The notes under the pieces were generated by a model that saw nothing but the letters and a program-made list of their open reading frames with translations, did no database searches and was not told the DNA's origin. Shown in pieces: positions 32,570 to 43,321 of a DNA stretch of 64,000 nt. The position numbers and the translations under genes are program-made. The first letter of the stretch is position 1, and each line of letters begins with the position of its first letter. This DNA comes from Agapetus fuscipes (taxonomy: Eukaryota > Arthropoda > Insecta > Trichoptera > Glossosomatidae), in the NCBI GenBank assembly GCA_951799405.1, contig OX637342.1:4650001-4714000 (forward strand). Reading direction: 5' to 3'.

Positions 32570-32640
32570 ACTGGTTCATCCAGTTGGAACAGTCTACCTC
32601 TGGAGCTGAGGACAGTGACAAAACTGAATAAGTGCTGATT
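32570..32640 (+). pseudogene. LINE C-terminal crumb
   Basis: SSWNSLPLELRTVTKLN, a short piece of the WNxLPxELR motif that ends LINE RT proteins, lies between two MITE-4 copies. Confidence 0.5.
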
Positions 32641-32679
32641 CATTGATTTTAGAAATCCTGGATAAAACCTTTTATTGGG

Positions 32680-32845
32680 TGCAACTTCTCAAAATAAGTG
32701 AAGAAGCTTTAAGGTCATGACAAACAACAGGATTTTCACTCATTTTTAGTGTTTTCTCTCGAAAAAAAATGGAAAAAATGTGCATTTATCTAAGAAACCT
32801 TAGTATGTCACTCTATTCAGTTTTACCTTTAAATTTTCGATATAT
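32680..32845 (-). repeat. MITE-4 fragment
   Basis: The right end is ACCTTTAAATTTTCGATAT preceded by CACTCTATTCAGTTTT. This is the opposite orientation to the copy at 32274. Confidence 0.55.
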
Positions 32846-33269
32846 TGTCAGTTTCAGGAGGTTTCTTAGAACACATTTGTTTCATAAAAGCTTCAATGAA
32901 AAGCGTCCTTCAGGTGGCAAGCGTCGCTAAACGCCGCTTTACAAAATTGGTCAATTATTATTTCAGTTCTTATCATTTTATATACCCTCATAATTACTCT
33001 TGTATGAAGGTATTTGCATGGGACCGTCAATCATTTTTTAGTCTCACGGCGGTCAAGTGTTCCATACAGCATATTGATAAGTACATGCATTGTGTGAATG
33101 TAAGTAGGTACCTACCTGAACAATGTGACTATTATTTTATTCCCATGATCCATTGTGAATGTCAATGACTGATTGAATAGCAGAAAAGAACCGCTAGATG
33201 CATTATTTTATGTACGAATATTCTTTTGAACAAGGCGTGCCATACAAATTGTATCCCCTGCGATTTGAA
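32846..33269. other. Unassigned 107-codon frame, probably not a gene
   Basis: A plus-strand frame at 32845-33168 starts inside the MITE-4 end. It has no recognisable domain, signal peptide or codon bias. I treat it as chance. Confidence 0.3.
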
Positions 33270-33465
33270 CTTGGATGGCATGTGGAAATCGTATGAAACA
33301 GTTTAGATATGGGTAAATCATGGATGATGGAAGACTGACGAAGTGTGTGTACAGTGGAAATTTGAAAGAAAAAAGAGGGAAGGGGTGGTTTGGTATCAAA
33401 AATAGCGTGATCAGATTGATGAAAATGTGAAAGAATTGGACATATCTACACAAAATGAATGCGAA
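33270..33465 (+). pseudogene. LINE-B fragment with indels
   Basis: GGATGGCATGTGGAAATCG, AGACTGACGAAGTGTGTG, AAAAGAGGGAAGGGGTGG and AATGTGAAAGAATTGGACAT follow the order of 3095-3230. Frames are broken repeatedly. Confidence 0.75.
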
Positions 33466-33879
33466 ATAAGGATTGAGAGCTGTATGCTCTCATGTAATGT
33501 TTATATCCATTTTTTTTTTCAAAAAATAATAATTTAGGAATGGTTTTGAAAATCTAGATTCTTTAATCCATAATCTATCTAAGATTAATTATTTATGCAT
33601 GCACACAAGCAAACACGTGTACATACATAAGTCAGCGTTGACGTATCGTATTGCATATGTACAAACAAAATAAAAGCCTAAATATCAATTGAACATATTC
33701 ATAATTCATATAATTCATAAGGTCTTTATTGTTTTTATCAATATGTACAAAGTATTACAATAAAAATAAATTTTAAAAATCTAATTACAATAAATACTCC
33801 CCAAAGTAAGCATAGCTTGTGTTTTGGGGAGGATTCCAACTTATCTTAACTTAAAATTAATCACTTAATAGATAAAAAT

Positions 33880-33882
<3 letters not shown>

Positions 33883-33955
<73 letters not shown>
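33883..33955. repeat. Poly(A) run of 73 bases
   Basis: Uninterrupted A from 33883 to 33955, between two ATCATAAA motifs. Length may be affected by assembly. Confidence 0.95.
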
Positions 33956-33960
<5 letters not shown>

Positions 33961-33967
33961 AAAAAAA

Positions 33968-34055
33968 CATAGCCCCTGCATTTCTTGTCGCCTTTCTTTG
34001 ACACAGGGGTGACATTGACAACGTGAACCATTACATTATACGTGTCACCTATTAC
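33968..34055 (-). repeat. LINE-A fragment in the inverted-pair spacer
   Basis: The complement of TAGCCCCTGCATTTCTTGTC, GACACAGGGGTGACATTG and CGTGAACCATT. Confidence 0.7.
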
Positions 34056-34268
34056 TCGTAGTATAGCAACCGACATTAATTTTGTAATAGGTAAACATAA
34101 ACTCTGTAACATTTTGTGATTCAGCGGATGTACTAAATTATTATGTTCCTCCCCAAAACACAAGCTATGCTTACTTTGGGGAGTATATTTTATTGTAATT
34201 AGATTTTTAAAATTTATTTTTATTGTAATACTTTGTACATATTGATAAAAACAATAAAGACCTTATGA

Positions 34269-34606
34269 ATTATGAAATTATGAAAATTATGAATTATCTT
34301 CATTGTTGTTTGGAATTTTTTTAAGAGCCTTTGTCGCTTAAATGCCAACAGTCTGACTATGCTGAGATGGCGCCGAGCGATTCTTGTGTTATTTCAAAAA
34401 TTCCGCTCAGTGATAAATCAAACATAGTCACAGGACTACTAATGTAGTCTGACATGTCCTGAATGCAGAGCCTTCTAAAATTGCAAGCCTTGCAAACATT
34501 TTGCGACACAAGTAGTCCGATTGTCGATTTATCAACTCTATGTAATTTTTGGCATTGTTTAATTATTGAAGAAGTGCATTGTGTATATTTGATCATTTTG
34601 CGGTTA
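34269..34606. other. No gene recognised
   Basis: A 126-codon minus-strand frame (34357-34737) spans unique DNA and antisense LINE-B. Its overlap with the repeat argues against a gene. Confidence 0.35.
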
Positions 34607-34775
34607 TTGAGGAGATTGTGAAAGAATGGAAGAATTAAAGAAGAAAATGTATGAAAAAGGTGATGGATATGAATGAATTGAAAGAGAAGATGTAAGGGTA
34701 AGAAGAAATGGAGGCAACTTTGCAGAGGCTCGGCCACCCCTAGCGAAATGGTGACAGAGTTGCAGTTACAGTTAG
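34607..34775 (+). pseudogene. LINE-B C-terminus
   Basis: EEIVKEWKN then, after a stop, RRKCMKKVMDMNELKE and the tail TGCAGAGGCTCGGCCACCCC. Confidence 0.8.
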
Positions 34776-36982
34776 AGATTATAAATTATTGATGCAGAAC
34801 AAGTTCATGTCGTATTTGCACATGGTTTATCAACAATTTTAGGAGGGTAAGCAAGCTTTCAATGACAATACTTTTTGATAGCTATTTAAATTTAAAATGT
34901 ACACTTTAAATTATTGACACCTTTACGACGAAGAAAGAAGATTTTTCGATGAAAAGTACGAGCATTTGACGTACAGCTACTGGAAAACTTAGTCAAAAAA
35001 CACTCTTTTGTGCAGTGTATACGGAGGAAATAAAGTAAAATTCGATAGCTAATTGCATTGTATACATACCCAATGATAGTGCCCGCGATTCTATTCACAG
35101 GTGTAAACAGATATGCTTAAATGTCCTAAGAGATAAAATAAACATCAAAAAGTGGACTCATAAAAAATAAAGCAATTCCTTAATGTTTCAGAGTTCGTTT
35201 TCTTAAAAAATTTTATTACGTAACCAACCTGTGTCACAAATGATTAATCTTATTTTGGCCTGACTTCTGCATAACTTAGAGACTAAGGCAATGGTCATCC
35301 GCATGCAAGCATTTCTTAAAATTTTGTGATGCCAGTTCGAACGTGGTCTGCATAGACAAACACAAGGAATCATTAAAACCCAGTACAGCTTAACTTCCAG
35401 CACAAATCTAGAATACCAAATTCGTCACGATTTTTAAGATCTACGTAAAAAATGACGACGCGCAAACTTGATGGTTCTATCTTCTCGTAGATTTTTTGGA
35501 TCCGTGAGACCGGCACGCCTGTTTAACGTGCAAACGTGTGAAATTTGATACGTTTAAAAATGTTTTTACTTTTTTGGCCATTACGTGTGTATATGGACTT
35601 GACTCAGATTAAGATTCCTATCTGGTTTGTACCAAAACGTGCACGTACTCCTAGTACGGGACAGACTACTTTTACTAAGAGTTTGTTGAACTTGTGGTGC
35701 ATACAGGTAGGCTATGACTTTTTGAAGCAGTGAATGTGATCATGCGGCCAATAATTGAAAATGACACTTGTTTTTGTATGGAAAACTTGTATACTGTTAC
35801 GATTTTTGGGTTCCAAAAGTCTTTCAATTAAAACTACTGGTCTTCTTATACAGTTGTTTATTTTACACTTTTAATAATTTATTTTCACAAAGATAGTCTC
35901 GACTATTCCATTACACTTGGTTTCTGTTCACTGGTTAAGTTGGTTCAATGTAGTTGTAAAGCTCGTAGGATACTGGCTCTGCAAGCAACTTGCACCCTTT
36001 TTATACTCTTCAAAACAGTACAATCTAGATCTATATTCGCTAGACAGTTCCAGAAAGGCGTAGTAATCATTATTTCTCGATGCTGCAAGCACTTTATTCA
36101 ATGATTCCTACCCACACATATTTATGAGGATTCTTATTGCATAGTTATAGCTAATACCTATTCTAATATTTACATAACAATACATTACGTGCAATGCCTT
36201 ATAGTTATTACTTTACAGTATGAGATTCAACAGATTCGGCACAAACGTATTTTTTGTAATTTAACATAACAAAGCTAAAAACAATTTACTTGGCTTAACA
36301 GGCCATATTCATTTAAAGATTTTGGTCAATTAAAAAACCATTTATAAGTTTTTTTGTCTTATGGAAAAGATTTAAAACGGTCAAAAATAAAAAATAAACA
36401 TGAAATGGATGCAAAAGATAATGTGTCTCCTACTATATGAATTACCTTTTTAAAATAAAAACTATATTATTATGTTTTAAACAATAGAAAAAATGCAAAT
36501 GAAATTATGATCAACCAAATTGAAGCGTCATATTTTCAGATTTTATTGCTTCTTAAAATTGATATATTCTTGTCATTTTAGAGATAGAAATAATATGTCA
36601 TGCAGGAGGCTGACAAAATACGCGAGGTCAAAGGAAGCCAGCGACATTTCCCAGAACTAAATTTGATATTAGCATTGGGTTTTTGTGTTCAAAAATGTCA
36701 AAGTAACATGCCGACAAAAACGTTAGAGATCTAGATCCAAGACTGTTTCAAGGATGACGAGTCTCAAATGGCTTTAATCTGATATTTTGTTTCCATTGTG
36801 TTAATAAATATTGTTATGTAAATAGTAGATTAATACAGGTGTACACCGTAGGTAGCAATAATTATGGCTTAAGAAATCTAGAAATTAAATGATCCTTTTG
36901 TACTCTTGAAGTTGGTAGAATGTTCGAGAGTTTTGCTGGCAAATTAGCCCCTAGAGAGTTATGTCACTACAGTATATAAGGG
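34776..36982. other. No gene or clear repeat
   Basis: 2.2 kb of AT-rich DNA. Frames of 60-68 codons only. Nothing is recognised. Confidence 0.45.
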
Positions 36983-37060
36983 GCAGTATATTAGACGCTG
37001 TTCTTGTGTGAATCACTCCGCTAGAGCCTTCTGCATGCTTTAATGTCGACTATGTATGTG
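36983..37060 (-). repeat. SINE-1 tail B relic (uncertain)
   Basis: GCTGTTCTTGTGTGAATCAC and AGAGCCTTCTGCATGCTT resemble the tail-B segment at 235-285 and 46735-46790. The rest of the SINE is absent. Confidence 0.45.
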
Positions 37061-37862
37061 GCTCTATCCATTTTTGCCGGCAGTTGCAAAAGCATTGGAA
37101 TAATCAGAAGCTATTGTCGAATGTAAACGTAGTATAAGGTTTTCGTCGCATGGTTCTTTCTTTCAATAAATTTTCAAGGGTTTTTAGATTATTTTTTGAA
37201 AATTAATGAAATAAATAGGTACATGATGGCTTCTTTAGGTACTTAGTAAAGGCTTGCTTGGCTTGCAAGCCTCAGTCGGTTCTTTCAATTCATGAATCAT
37301 AAGGAACATTCAACTCTATGTAGATAAACGTAAGTAATATAAGGTATAGGGATATGCATAGCGTTATTGTATGGAGCCTTTCCGCGGCACAAAAGCCGGT
37401 TTATGGGTTTCAACTCTATTCTAATCCATTCAACAAAGAACAGAAATACTGCAGCGGTGGCCTGCGAATGGAAAAATTAATATAATATGTAATAACAAAG
37501 ACGTATTTAATTTATCCTATATTTTAACTAAGTCTGCACAAATCATTGGTATCAGATAAACACTTTTCTTACGATATCAACAGTGATCTTATATATACTT
37601 ACATTTTTTGTACCGTCCACCCTTTTGAAAAACAGCAAATCGCTTCAGCCGCTGTCAAGTGATGCGGTTACCGACGGATGTTATTTCACTTTTATTATAT
37701 GGGTTCTGCTTTATTTGGCCCCAAATTCTTTCTATAGTGAAATTATAATATATTTCTTAGGATCTAAAGTTTGTCGATCTCTTTCCTACGATAGCCAATG
37801 GGTGACCAAGGTCCGATATAATATCAACAATATCTGTAAAGTAAATCTTCTACTCTGCACCT
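37061..37862. other. No gene recognised
   Basis: A 93-codon frame (37583-37864) has hydrophobic stretches but no recognisable family. Confidence 0.3.
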
Positions 37863-38230
37863 AAATGGTATTTGCATTATAAATTCAAACGCGTCCCAAG
37901 AAAAGTACCAAAATAAACATTAGGTTCTTGCAGCCATAATTCAGATGTTGGCTAACACCAAAATGGTTTTTGAAAAAAAAATTCCAACAAATACTAAGAA
38001 AAATACCAAAACACGCAGTTGATTGCAGCCACAATTCTAATGGTCGGTGAGACACCAAAATGGTATTTGTATTTTGAATTTCATAGTATCCTTATAAAAG
38101 TACCATATATTTTGGTACCCACAATTCAAATAGCCATAGGCAACAAAATGGTACTTACAAAGTATAAATTAAACGTGTCTGAACAGAAGTACCATAATAT
38201 GCTTGTAACAGACACAATTCTGATGGTTTG
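37863..38230 (+). repeat. Four-unit ~97-bp diverged tandem repeat
   Basis: Units begin at about 37863, 37960, 38057 and 38145, each with AAAATGGT(A/T)(T/C)TT. Further along each has AAGTACCA or AATACCA, and near its end GCAGCCACAATTC-type sequence. Lengths are about 97, 97, 88 and 85. No coding function is evident. Confidence 0.7.
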
Positions 38231-39249
38231 ATCTTTGCCTGTTCCCACGGTAACAAACGTCGTTCATTCATTGTGATAATTTTAACCCTACAATGCCAGG
38301 CTACAACAAAAACAGACCTTCTTACATTTTTTGGGCTTATGAAGCTAAGGTAATTAAATCACTTAAAATGAAGCGGTTGGTGTGAGGCTGGCTTCCTTAG
38401 TCATGAAAATAAAAAAAGGTTCCTCTCGCCACAAGCCTCTAAGGCTATGTTCACCTAAATTACATTGCTTATTTATTGCAACAATACGCAATAACTTCAC
38501 ACACTCACAATAACTTTATGGAAAAAAATTATTTTATCACGTACAACAGGCATGTCAAACTGACAAACTTAGATGATACTGCAGGGCACGTGATCTTTTT
38601 TGTACCAAGTGGAGGCCCATAAAGGACAGAGGGTCAAAAAATTTCACTCGATTTTAAAAAGGACCATCAAATTGAAAAGGCCGCATTGGTATTATGTGTC
38701 AATGATTTTTATTATGAATGTTTCTGAAACCTACATATGTATGTATGTGTTTCGCAGGGGCGATCATTGGTTTTGGAGGATGATTAGGCAATTTTTTTTT
38801 ACTTTCAAGAGTAAGTTTTTGTCACAGGCCAACACCAAACCAGAAGGCTGACATGGGCTAGAACAGAAGAGAGTGTATGACAGGACACCATTTCTCTCTT
38901 TAAGTTTAACTACGTCATACACTTATTAATGTACTATCATTTATCAAAAGATTGTAGTTCGGCAAGAACTTTTCATCTTTATGAGATGCACGGCCCTGTG
39001 TGTTTGCAGGCCGCTCGACGTGACAGTTAAGTAAAGGAAAAATTTGCATTTTTACAAATGTCAAAAGACCTGTTTGAGGATATAAGGGTTAACCATAGAG
39101 TGGTCTAGCTTTGATTTGACCGCGATACTGCGAGACAGGCCATTGCAAAAGTGACAATCGTTGCAGAAATCTCGTTTGCAAACAAGGGGTTAATTAAAAA
39201 CTGGATAAACACTATACAACGGTGTCGGCTTTAATTGCGAACAATAATA
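38231..39249. other. No gene recognised
   Basis: 38385-38410 (GGTTGGTGTGAGGCTGGC) may be a LINE-A crumb. An 83-codon frame at 38600 is unassigned. Confidence 0.35.
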
Positions 39250-39585
39250 AACGAGTACACAACGTTAAGTTTGAACTCAATCGTGTTGCATGTATTAAAA
39301 AAATGTATGGTAGATAAAACGCTCACTAGATACGCTGCTTTAGTTTCCATATTTTTTGGGGAAACGCCATGATTGAGTTTCAAAATTTATATTCTTGGAG
39401 TATAACGCCCAGAAAAATAGGATTATGTTACTTTGTAACCTGCCTCTATAATCTATTATAGAGCCTCAATTGCGTAAATAAATAAAATGTATGGAAGACA
39501 CAGCAGCACCCCTACGGAGGGATTTAGTTTTGATGTATTTTTCTATCTACGCGATCGTAGGGACTTTACTCAGTGTTTTAAACAT
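39250..39585. mobile_element. Two MITE-1 copies
   Basis: About 39250-39411 (CGCTCACTAGATACGCTGC, TTCTTGGAGTATAACGC) and 39455-39585 (AATTGCGTAAATAAATAAAA, TCTACGCGATCG). Both diverged. Confidence 0.55.
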
Positions 39586-39761
39586 GGCTGCAATTTCGAT
39601 AACAGCCCTTGTGGCAGATTAGCTGTCACTAAGCGATTTTCATGAAGAAGGGAGACAGATGCATCGAAATGAAGCAATAAAGGAGAGGGATAGATGCATC
39701 GAAAGCAAATATTATCATCTCTATAGATATATCATATCATATTATATCATATTATCTATCA

Positions 39762-39799
39762 TAATTTTGGCATAACCCCTATGGTTTATGCCAAAATTA
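39762..39799. repeat. 14-bp perfect hairpin
   Basis: TAATTTTGGCATAA and TTATGCCAAAATTA flank a 10-base loop CCCCTATGGT. It may be a compact foldback. Confidence 0.65.
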
Positions 39800-40580
39800 C
39801 GACCCTGCAATCTTACTTTAACATTGAACTTTTGAGGCTCAAAGAGGTCACCCTTCGTTTTAAATTTAGGGAAAATGGTTATAGAGGTGCTTTTTTATTT
39901 TCTTACAAATTTTAAAATACTGCGTTATGTGGAAAAGCTTCTCACAAGTTTATACTTCTAGTACAGAAATTTCCACTCTAGAAAGGAAATGATTGTGACA
40001 GAAATAAATAAGTGACCGCTTGCTTGTGTGCGTTTCCACATACTTCTATAATGAGATGGTTTACTCGAGATTGTGTGAAAATGGGTTTCTAAAAAGTCTT
40101 GCGACGCGACGGTGAGAAAGAAGAATTTTGAAATTTTGCTATTTTAATAAGAGACAGCGTTAAAGACTTGGAAAATATGAAACCTAATTATTTGACTAGA
40201 AATCTAGAAGTTTCTATATGTATAAAACTGTATTGCATATAATTGCTTGACTATAAAAAGCAATGAGTACCTACGATTATAATGGTAACATAGAGAAAAT
40301 AAGAAAACGCAGTTGAAAAGCTTGGAAATACTTTTCAGTTTTTTGGCACATAAATCAACAGGATAACTGCTTTATGCAACTCACACGACGTCCTAATCAC
40401 AGACACAATTGTTGGTACAACCTGTCGTTTACCGTGCGTGGTATTTTTTGCATTTAAAAAAAATACTAAATCCAACTTGCATTATTTAAAACAGATTTTA
40501 ACATGTGAAAATACTATTCAGAATATTTGGGCCGTATTTTAGTTATTTGTCTTGGCGGATAGAACCAACCTGCATACATC
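39800..40580. other. No gene or clear repeat
   Basis: AT-rich DNA. Nothing is recognised. Confidence 0.4.
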
Positions 40581-40835
40581 TCATCCCCCCAGTGCTTGTT
40601 TGGCTTATCTACCATTTGATTAAATGCTGAACTTTCAATGAAATCGTCTTAAGAATCACATTCTACACAATCTGAGCTAAAAAAACGTAAAACACGATAA
40701 TGTGAGAGTTGTTTTAAATATTTGTAAAATCAATTTCAAGTTTTCATAAGACACATTGGTCCAGGACGCATACAAACATTGCTCATGTGAGATTACTTCT
40801 GATGGGCATAAGACAATCAAGAACTAAAGGGGCGA
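40581..40835. mobile_element. MITE-5 copy
   Basis: Left TCATCCCCCCAGTGCTTG and right AGAACTAAAGGGGCGA are inverted counterparts. Inner CACAATCTGAGCTAAAA and GACACATTGGTCCAGGAC match the copy at 44172. Confidence 0.75.
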
Positions 40836-40947
40836 TCTATTTACGTTCCATTTGTTTACGTGACAGAGGAGACTTAAAGCAAGATTTTATACTAGGAGTA
40901 AAGAGATGAAATTAAACTCTGTAATATTCTTGAAATTAAACTCTTGT

Positions 40948-41196
40948 CGGGGTTATAGCCGCGGGGGCCAAGAGGGCTGATCTTTCTAGCGTGTTTCGAA
41001 TGGAACAACGTTGGTTCGATTCCCGCTTGGGTCACTTGACTTTAACTTTGACCCTGGTTCAACAGATGTTATTGGGTAATTATTATTTAATAATTCATTA
41101 ATAATAAAACAAGAATGAATTATTGAATGATGATATAAATACCTGTTTCTGGCCAGGCAGAATAGGTTGGTGAATTGCATTCCTCTTCACAAATCT

Positions 41197-41256
<60 letters not shown>
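40948..41256 (+). mobile_element. SINE-3, complete with 56-A tail
   Basis: The tRNA-like head GGGGTTATAGCCGCGGGGGC has a long variable-arm-like spacer and B box GGTTCGATTCCCG at about 41011, resembling Ser/Leu-type tRNAs. The body follows: CTTTGACCCTGGTTCAACAG, an AT-rich self-complementary middle (41078-41135), then GCAGAATAGGTTGGTGAATT and ACAAATCTATTT. The poly(A) is 41201-41256. The long tail suggests a recent insertion. Confidence 0.9.
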
Positions 41257-41259
<3 letters not shown>

Positions 41260-41615
41260 CATGCTTTTCCAGCAGTTCATTCATAAACGTAACATAATTT
41301 ATTTCAATGCCTAATGTAGAATGCAGTGGACAACGTTTCGTAACGCACATGGTGCAGAAAAATGCACTAATAGGGTCATTTCATTACGGAGCGCATGCAA
41401 TGTGAACATGTGTGTGCACCTGATGCAAAAACTGCATTCATGGGTGTACGCTTGTTCAATTATTGTTAATTGACCGCACCTGTTGACGAGAAATATACTT
41501 TTCATATGTTTTAGTAGAAATCCGGATATTTAAACATTTGATTCTTTACACTTTTGTTTACTTCTGTAATGCCTTTAGAGTCTAAGGTTTTAAAGGATGA
41601 TAATAGATTTCTGTT
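41257..41615. other. No gene or clear repeat
   Basis: Nothing is recognised. Confidence 0.4.
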
Positions 41616-41860
41616 CTGGTTTTTTTTTTAAATAAAACTGTTAAACAGAAATGCAATGCTTCAACCTATTTGTGTGTGGCCAGAAATGGTTATTAAAATT
41701 ATCGAATAATGATCCTTGACTTATAGGTTGGTATGAGGCTGACCACCCATACTGTAAAAAATGGTTCACTTTGCCGATGTCACCCCTGTTCCATGGAAGG
41801 TCGGCAAGAGTTGCAGGGTTTATGTTTATTAGAGGTTTGGATTTTAATTTGTGCGTTTTT
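41616..41860 (+). repeat. SINE-3 tail (minus) then LINE-A block (plus)
   Basis: 41616-41711 carries the complement of a SINE-3 3' end (AATGCAATGCTTCAACCTAT, GGCCAGAAATGG). From 41712 a LINE-A block starts at CCTTGACTTATAGGTTGG and loses homology at about 41860. Confidence 0.7.
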
Positions 41861-42122
41861 TTAAAAGAGCGTTTTAGTTATGATTTCGTTAAACGCAATT
41901 ATTAGGTACAGGCGGAAACTTGTACAGCTACTTACATAATATGTACTGATTCTACTTTGTATTGAGATTGATGTCCAACTTTCAGCTTCATCGACAAACC
42001 CACTAACACGGCATTAGTTTGCATTCAGAACGTTTTGTATTTATTGGACGTTGAGTGATTTCTAAAGGCTGAAACATATGAAACGAGTTAACATAGACAT
42101 AAATACTCGTACATATCCGTAA

Positions 42123-42298
42123 GAGCCCGTTCCCACTTGTCGGGTGTCGGATCCGTATATTCATCGGAGGTTCCAGTGGCAGAACATTATGTATGGAGCT
42201 AATCACACTTGTCGGGAACCGATTTTGTCCGAAATGTTATGCAACTGGAACCTCCGATGAATATACGAATCCGACACCCGACAAGTGGGAACGGGCTT
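42123..42298. mobile_element. MITE-3, hairpin element with 54-bp arms
   Basis: The arms at 42124-42177 and 42244-42297 match at 53 of 54 positions. Outer bases are AGCCCGTTCCCACTTGTCGG. The loop is about 66 bases and contains a third partial CACTTGTCGGGAACCG. Flanking TAA (42120-42122 and 42299-42301) fits a TWA target duplication, as in PIF/Harbinger elements. It is the only copy in the window and is well preserved. Confidence 0.85.
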
Positions 42299-42394
42299 TA
42301 AGTGTAAAAGAATAAGGTACATATTATGTATGGGTTCTTTCGAGGTTAAAAAGAAGACATGGTTTTCTTTTACCGAGGATGAAGATTAGTTAAT

Positions 42395-42475
42395 CCTCAG
42401 TCGTCATGCAGAGATGGTGTCTCCTGAGGACATTGGCTACGTCGATAACAAAACGTCGAGAATGATGATTTTTTT
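42395..42475 (+). repeat. Penelope-like terminal motif with ribozyme-like core
   Basis: CTGAGGA (42424-42430), a potential stem around TACGTC, and AAAACGTCGAGAATG. This parallels the minus-strand copy at 2430-2475. The order CUGANGA, stem, GAAAC-like, GUC is that of a hammerhead core, but this copy has A where the conserved G of GAAA is expected. Confidence 0.45.
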
Positions 42476-42510
42476 TATTACCTAATTGTGTAGTTTTTAT
42501 AATTGTAAAT

Positions 42511-42785
42511 ATGTCAGTCGATCTCAAAACTATGAGAACTTGGCGTTTTCATGACACAATATTCCTTTGCCAAACTGCCCGTTTATGGAATGATCTACCA
42601 GTATCTGTGTTCCCTTCCCAATTTAATCGGGTTTTATTCAAAACCAACATCAATCCCCACTTCCTTGCAGCGCCTCACGACACAAGCAAGAACTAAAGCA
42701 ACACCTCTGCGGCACCCTCCCAGAGTGACATAGACCCCTAAGACTTTAAAAAATTGTGGAGCCTCTCGCACAGGATTTCTTATAA
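42511..42785 (+). pseudogene. LINE-C C-terminus with SINE-1-type tail
   Basis: Translation gives VDLKTMRTWRFHDTIF, CQTARLWNDLPVSVFPSQFN and FKTNINPHF to a stop at 42694. This ARLWNxLPxxVFP pattern ends many R1/jockey-like RT proteins. The next ~85 bases (42698-42782) carry CACCTCTGCGGCACC, ATAGACCCCTAAGAC and CGCACAGGATTTCTT, which is tail A of SINE-1. There is no SINE body or head between, so this is the LINE's own 3' end. Confidence 0.85.
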
Positions 42786-42965
42786 AACCCGTAATTCCAG
42801 CTTAAACCCACCAATGTATTTTTTTGTTCATTCCTTTTTTTTAATTTTCCACATTAATGGAATATTATCAAAACATTAATAAATTATTAAACGGAAAGTT
42901 GACAAAAGTTGCATAGTTTTTGTTCATTTGAGGTTTTGATTGTATTTTGTTAGTTTATACCGACG

Positions 42966-43038
42966 GTCCATCCAGCCTTACAGCAACTGGGTCTTGCTTG
43001 AGAATTGGCGCTTTGTAGCGACGACGATCAAGCTCGTA
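42966..43038 (+). repeat. SINE-1 body fragment
   Basis: GGTCCATCCAGCCTTACAGC to GACGATCAAGCTCGT. No head or tail. It ends directly at the SINE-2 head. Confidence 0.85.
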
Positions 43039-43321
43039 AAAAGGTCGATAGCTCAATTGGTAGAATGCTTGCATTCCATGCCAAGAGCAAGGGTTCGATC
43101 TCAAAGGTTTACTCAGCCTTCAGAAGAAATGAGAACCTGCAGCCCTCCCGAGAGCTGGGAGACCCCCACTTCAACTTAAAGTGGTGGGTGGAAGGCCGGC
43201 CCCTTTACCTGTAAAAATAAATAGGTCCCGAAGCGCCACATGCGACCCCTTCGGGGATAACGCAGGCAAGAAGTTACACTATATGTGTAGCTTAGTTGCG
43301 TTTTTTTTATGTATAACATGC
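43039..43321 (+). mobile_element. SINE-2, complete
   Basis: Head AAGGTCGATAGCTCAATTGG with B box GGGTTCGATCTC (about 43091). The body includes TTTACTCAGCCTTCAG, CTCCCGAGAGCTGGGAGACC and AAAGTGGTGGGTGGAAGGCC. The tail is CCACATGCGACCCCTTCGGG, AAGTTACACTATATGTGTAG and TTGCGTTTTTTT. This is the reference copy for the truncated SINE-2 pieces elsewhere. Confidence 0.85.

Larger units (their letters stand above)
33714..34268. repeat. Head-to-head pair of jockey-like LINE 3' ends
   Basis: The left arm (33714-33832) and right arm (34148-34268) are near-identical inverted repeats of ~120 bases; I see only a small indel in an A/T run. Each reads outward through AACACAAGCTATGCTTACTT, ATTGTAATACTTTGTACAT and AATAAAGACCTTATGAAT, a LINE 3' UTR ending with a polyadenylation-like AATAAA. 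The 315-base spacer holds a 73-base poly(A) and a LINE-A fragment. Confidence 0.8.

Noticed and set aside
32845..33168. 107-codon plus-strand frame as a host gene
   Set aside because: Begins in a MITE-4 end, has no recognisable domain and no supporting signals.
33879..34163. 94-codon minus-strand frame with poly-Phe
   Set aside because: Translation of the 73-base poly(A) and a LINE-A fragment.
37583..37864. 93-codon frame with hydrophobic segments as a membrane protein
   Set aside because: AT-rich random frames readily give such segments; no family resemblance and it ends at a tandem repeat.
41098..41280. 60-codon minus-strand poly-Phe frame
   Set aside because: Translation of the SINE-3 poly(A) tail.
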